This document shows, one piece after another, positions 21,762 to 24,978 of a DNA stretch of 24,978 nucleotides (position 1 is the stretch's first letter; each line of letters starts with the position of its first letter). The notes under the pieces are model-generated. The model saw only the letters and a program-made list of their open reading frames with translations. It had not been told where the DNA came from and did no database searches. The translations under genes and the position numbers were made by a program. The DNA is from Holophagales bacterium (lineage in GTDB: Bacteria > Acidobacteriota > Holophagae > Holophagales > Holophagaceae): NCBI GenBank assembly GCA_031281385.1, contig JAITFL010000155.1, positions 1 through 24,978 on the forward strand, given 5' to 3'.

Positions 21762-21767
21762 ATTATA

Positions 21768-23774
21768 TCAGGGCTTCTTTTTGCTAATCTTTGCCGCCCA
21801 GCCGCCGCCCGGCGCCAGATGGATTTTTAGCGTATCCTGCGCCGACACTGTTTTCACTTCGCGCTGGTAGTCAATTCCAATGCGGTCGGCGTTTGGGCCG
21901 TCCATGAAGATTTCGGCATCCCACTGCCCGGCGCCAAGGAATGTCAGCGGCAGCACAAGGTCTCTGGCGTCCCAGTTTGTCAGGGCTCCGACGTACCAGT
22001 CATTGCCACTGCGCCTTGCAGTGAGGATGTGGTTTTCGATGGATGCGCTAATTACCCTAGTTTCGTCCCAGACTGTAGGCACGGCTGAAAGGAAAGAGAG
22101 GCACTCTGGCTCGCGGCGGTAATTGGACGGCGAATCTGCAAGCATCTGCAGCGGGCTTTCGTACACCACGTACATGGCCAATTGCTGGCAGCGCGTCCCT
22201 TGGCTCATGGGCCTGCTGTTGATGGGTCTGAAGTCCCTTTTTGTTGCGTTCAGCATGGCGCCGGGCGTGTAGTCCACTGGGCCGGCCATCATCCGCATAA
22301 ACGGGAAAGTGACTGCTCTGTCTGGCGAGGCCAGTTCGCCCCACTTGCACTGCTCCAGCCCAAGCACACCTTCGCTTGTCAGCACGTTAGGGTAGGTTCT
22401 GTACAGGCCCGTTGGCTTGTAGGCCCCATGGAAATCCACCATCAACTTTCTCTTGGCGGCTTCGATGGCCACTTTTTCGTAGTAGTTGACCATCCATTGG
22501 TCTTCCCTTTGCATAAAGTCAACCTTGATGCCCTTTACGCCCCATTTTTCAAACTGATCCAGCGCTTGGGCCATCTGCATGTCTAGCGTTTTCCAAACGA
22601 CCCACATGATAAGGCCGACTTTTTTATCCTTTGCATGCGCGGCAATGGCGTCTATGTTGATGTCCCGCGCCTGTTTCATCAGGTCGCCCAATACGTACCA
22701 GCCTTCGTCCAAAATTATGTACTCGATGCCATTTTCTGCAGCAAAATCTATGTAATGCTTGTACGTCTCTGTGTTGACCCCAGCGTGGAATGGCACTCCA
22801 TATATGTTGTTGTCGTTCCACCAGTCCCACGCCACCTTGCCGGGCCTGATCCAACTGGTGTCAGTCAGGCGCGTTTCAGATGCTAGGCGATAGACTATGT
22901 CCGTGTCCAAAAAGGTCGAGTCGTTTTCTGCTAGCACCAGCACTCGCCATGGGAAATCGCGCGCACCTTTGGTTTTTGCCATGAACTGTTCGCGCTGCGT
23001 CACCATCTCTGTCCTGTCGCCCCGCAGCGCTACTTTTGCCGGGTAGTAGGGAAATAGCCCCTTTAAGCAGTTAGGGGTTGCCGCGCCTGTCAGGTTCATC
23101 CCAGGGTAGTCCAGCAGATCCGCCTCGGTGATAGCCACCCTCACGGTAGCCGTGGATGGGGGCATTTCAACTATCGCAGGAAGGGAAGAAAACCTGTTGC
23201 CCACTTCGCTTATGGGGATGTGCTTGTATTCGCGCTCTTGGTGCGAGATGAAGCTGGTTTCTTCAGGGAAGTACATTTTGTGGTCTGCCGAAAATTGAAA
23301 CTCGGCATCCTCGGACGTTACTTCCACGTTTCCGGGGAACTTGGTGGAAAACCTATACGCCACGCCATCGTCATACGCACGGACGGTTAGGGAGTAGTCT
23401 CCGGCAAAGTCTATGCGCCTTTCGTTGTAACGGTCTTTTATCTCGGCCCTCTTGATTTTAAGAACTGGCCGCAGAGTCTGGTTGACGGTGGCGGTTTTGG
23501 ATGACCTTATGACAGGGGTTTTGCCGATGGCCTTGTCAAAGTTGAAAGTCATGCCTATTTTTGACGGCAGCAGGATGGGCTGCCCATTCATGGTCACCGA
23601 CCATCTGAGGTCGGCACCTGTGGCAACGGATACCACAATGGAGCCGCTGGGAGACGCTATGGTTTGCGATGCTCCCCCCTTTTTTGGCGTGGCCTGCGCC
23701 ATTGCGGTTGGGCCGATGGCAAGCAATGTCGCCAGCGCGGCCAAGGTTGATGTGATGATGTGTTTTTTTGGCAT
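21768..23774 (-). CDS. Glycoside hydrolase family 97, secreted
   Basis: Predicted exo-acting alpha-glycosidase (alpha-glucosidase or alpha-galactosidase) of the periplasm or cell surface. A signal peptide covers about residues 1-26 (ending GPTAMA-QA). The N-terminal beta-sandwich is followed by the catalytic barrel with family motifs WDWWNDNNIYGVPF, EYIILDEGWY, GIKVDFMQREDQ, VDFHGAYKPTG and YPNVLTSEGVLGLEQ, then a C-terminal beta domain. D419 in KVDFM is the expected nucleophile of the retaining GH97 subgroup, with E468 or E474 as candidate acid/base. The 668-residue length is normal. GGGGGAG precedes the ATG. It lies 24 bases after the stop of a close paralogue, in one operon. Substrate specificity is not determinable here. 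Confidence 0.92.
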   Translation of the reverse strand: MPKKHIITSTLAALATLLAIGPTAMAQATPKKGGASQTIASPSGSIVVSVATGADLRWSVTMNGQPILLPSKIGMTFNFDKAIGKTPVIRSSKTATVNQTLRPVLKIKRAEIKDRYNERRIDFAGDYSLTVRAYDDGVAYRFSTKFPGNVEVTSEDAEFQFSADHKMYFPEETSFISHQEREYKHIPISEVGNRFSSLPAIVEMPPSTATVRVAITEADLLDYPGMNLTGAATPNCLKGLFPYYPAKVALRGDRTEMVTQREQFMAKTKGARDFPWRVLVLAENDSTFLDTDIVYRLASETRLTDTSWIRPGKVAWDWWNDNNIYGVPFHAGVNTETYKHYIDFAAENGIEYIILDEGWYVLGDLMKQARDINIDAIAAHAKDKKVGLIMWVVWKTLDMQMAQALDQFEKWGVKGIKVDFMQREDQWMVNYYEKVAIEAAKRKLMVDFHGAYKPTGLYRTYPNVLTSEGVLGLEQCKWGELASPDRAVTFPFMRMMAGPVDYTPGAMLNATKRDFRPINSRPMSQGTRCQQLAMYVVYESPLQMLADSPSNYRREPECLSFLSAVPTVWDETRVISASIENHILTARRSGNDWYVGALTNWDARDLVLPLTFLGAGQWDAEIFMDGPNADRIGIDYQREVKTVSAQDTLKIHLAPGGGWAAKISKKKP

Positions 23775-23798
23775 TGCTCCCCCCTATGTGTGGAAGAT

Positions 23799-24978
23799 TT
23801 AGGGCCGCTTACGGCTTATTTTGGCAGCCCAGCCTCCGCCAGGCGCCAGATGGATTTTTATGCTGTCTTGCTCTGACACGGTTTTTACTTCGCGCTGGTA
23901 GTCAATCCCAACGCGGTCGGCGTTTGGGCCGTCCATGAAGACTTCGGCCTCCCATTGCCCGGCGCCAAGGAATGTCAGTGGCAATACCAAGTCCCTAGCG
24001 TCCCAGTTAGTCATGGCCCCAACGTACCAGTCGTTGCCACTGCGCCTGGCGGTGATGATGTGCTGCCCGATGGAAGCGCTGATTACCTTTGTTTCGTCCC
24101 AAACAGTTGGCACGGCTGATAGGAAAGAGAGGCACTCTGGCTCGCGGCGGTAATTAGATGGTGAATCCGAGAGCATTTGCAGGGGGCTTTCGTAAACCAC
24201 GTACATGGCCAACTGTTGGCAGCGCGTGCCTTGGCTCATGGGCCTTCTGCCGATGGGCTTGAACTCCCTTTTTGTGGCGTTCAGCATGGCACCCGGCGTG
24301 TAATCTACCGGCCCGGCCATCATTCGCATGAATGGGAAAGTGACGGCTCCGTCGGGCGTGGCCAGCTCGCTGCCCTTGCTTTGCTCTAGGCCAAGGACGC
24401 CTTCGCTGGTCAGCACGTTGGGGTAGGTTCTGTATAGGCCCGTTGGTTTGTACGACCCATGAAAGTCCACCACCAGTTTTTTCTTGGCGGCTTCTACGGC
24501 CACCTTTTCGTAGTAGTTGACCATCCATTGGTCTTCCCTTTGCATAAAGTCAACCTTTATGCCTTTTATGCCCCATTTTTCAAATTGATCCAGCGCTTGG
24601 GCCATCTGCACATCAAATGTTTTCCATACGACCCACAGCACCAGGCCGACTTTTTTCTCTTTTGCGTAGGCGGCTATGGCGTCCATGTTGATGTCTTGGG
24701 TCTGTGTCATCAGATCCCCCAGCTTGTACCAGCCTTCATCAAGAAGGATGTACTCGATGCCATTTTCTGCCGCAAAATCTATGTAATGTTTGTAAGTTTC
24801 GGTGTTTATGCCGGCGCGGAAGGGGACTCCGTAGATGTTGGTGGCGTTCCACCAGTCCCACGAGACTTTGCCGGGCTTGATCCAACTGGTGTCAGTCAGG
24901 CGCGTCTCAGAGGCTAGGCGATAGACAATGTCTGTTTCTAAAAATGTCGAGTCGTTTTCCGCAAGCACCAGCACGCGC
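23799..24978 (-). CDS. Glycoside hydrolase family 97 paralogue, partial (5-prime end outside window)
   Basis: The C-terminal 391 residues of a second GH97 enzyme; the reading frame continues past the window edge, so the start is not seen. It corresponds to residues 278-668 of the downstream copy and is about nine-tenths identical by eye. KVDFMQRED, VDFHGSYKPTG and LTSEGVLGLEQ are all kept, so activity is likely. The most visible local change is SKGSELATPDGA against CKWGELASPDRA near the active-site loop, which could alter substrate choice. The gene is upstream of, and probably cotranscribed with, its paralogue. Confidence 0.9.
   Translation of the reverse strand, partial: RVLVLAENDSTFLETDIVYRLASETRLTDTSWIKPGKVSWDWWNATNIYGVPFRAGINTETYKHYIDFAAENGIEYILLDEGWYKLGDLMTQTQDINMDAIAAYAKEKKVGLVLWVVWKTFDVQMAQALDQFEKWGIKGIKVDFMQREDQWMVNYYEKVAVEAAKKKLVVDFHGSYKPTGLYRTYPNVLTSEGVLGLEQSKGSELATPDGAVTFPFMRMMAGPVDYTPGAMLNATKREFKPIGRRPMSQGTRCQQLAMYVVYESPLQMLSDSPSNYRREPECLSFLSAVPTVWDETKVISASIGQHIITARRSGNDWYVGAMTNWDARDLVLPLTFLGAGQWEAEVFMDGPNADRVGIDYQREVKTVSEQDSIKIHLAPGGGWAAKISRKRP

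Noticed and set aside
23799..24974. A complete 391-residue GH97 protein starting at 24974
   Set aside because: The apparent start is an internal GTG matching residue 278 of the paralogue; the gene continues beyond the window.

Overview
The window is moderately GC-rich DNA from a Gram-negative-type bacterium. Secreted GH97 glycosidases, an AddAB-type recombination nuclease pair and a tRNA-Gly(CCC) with an encoded CCA point that way. I could not assign a phylum: GH97 and Big2 proteins are common in Bacteroidota and Verrucomicrobia-like lineages, and the tRNA resembles proteobacterial glyU. All coordinates and motif positions were read by hand, without database searches.

Positions 1 to about 12,000 look like an integrated mobile element, or two nested ones. 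A tyrosine integrase sits at each end (178-1527, and a P4-type one at 10729-11937). At 9.6-10.7 kb there is a phage-like control region: a CI/S24-type repressor on the plus strand faces a leftward operon that starts with a small ORF and a protein with two AlpA-like DNA-binding domains. The operator region between them contains repeated half-sites. Further left on the minus strand come a ParA ATPase preceded by about twelve 12-bp tandem repeats, a possible two-domain ribbon-helix-helix partner, a 1.2 kb gap, a small zinc-ribbon protein, two tandem serine recombinases (the first lacking catalytic residues) and an RNA ligase-like nucleotidyltransferase. No capsid, tail, terminase, primase or conjugation genes were recognised, so this resembles a phage satellite or integrative mobilizable element more than a complete prophage. 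A diverged repeat of about 180 bp occurs at both 1.65-1.83 kb and 6.06-6.24 kb.

Positions 12,000-20,200 appear chromosomal but are rich in repeats. They hold a VapB-like antitoxin with a truncated VapC toxin, flanked by direct repeats of about 37 bp; an addB-addA pair on the minus strand, with one of two inverted copies of a symmetric palindromic element between the two genes; a 270-bp array of perfect short-loop hairpins upstream of addB; and an exported Big2-domain protein.

Positions 20,200-24,978 hold tRNA-Gly(CCC), a methyltransferase with TPR-like and zinc-ribbon N-terminal parts, a bidirectional hairpin terminator, and two tandem GH97 glycoside hydrolases, the upstream one cut by the window edge.

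The strongest candidates for something undescribed are the hairpin array (19335-19604), the zinc-ribbon/dead recombinase/active recombinase/RNA ligase gene cluster (2120-5675), and the ParA-iteron cassette with a non-cleavable repressor.
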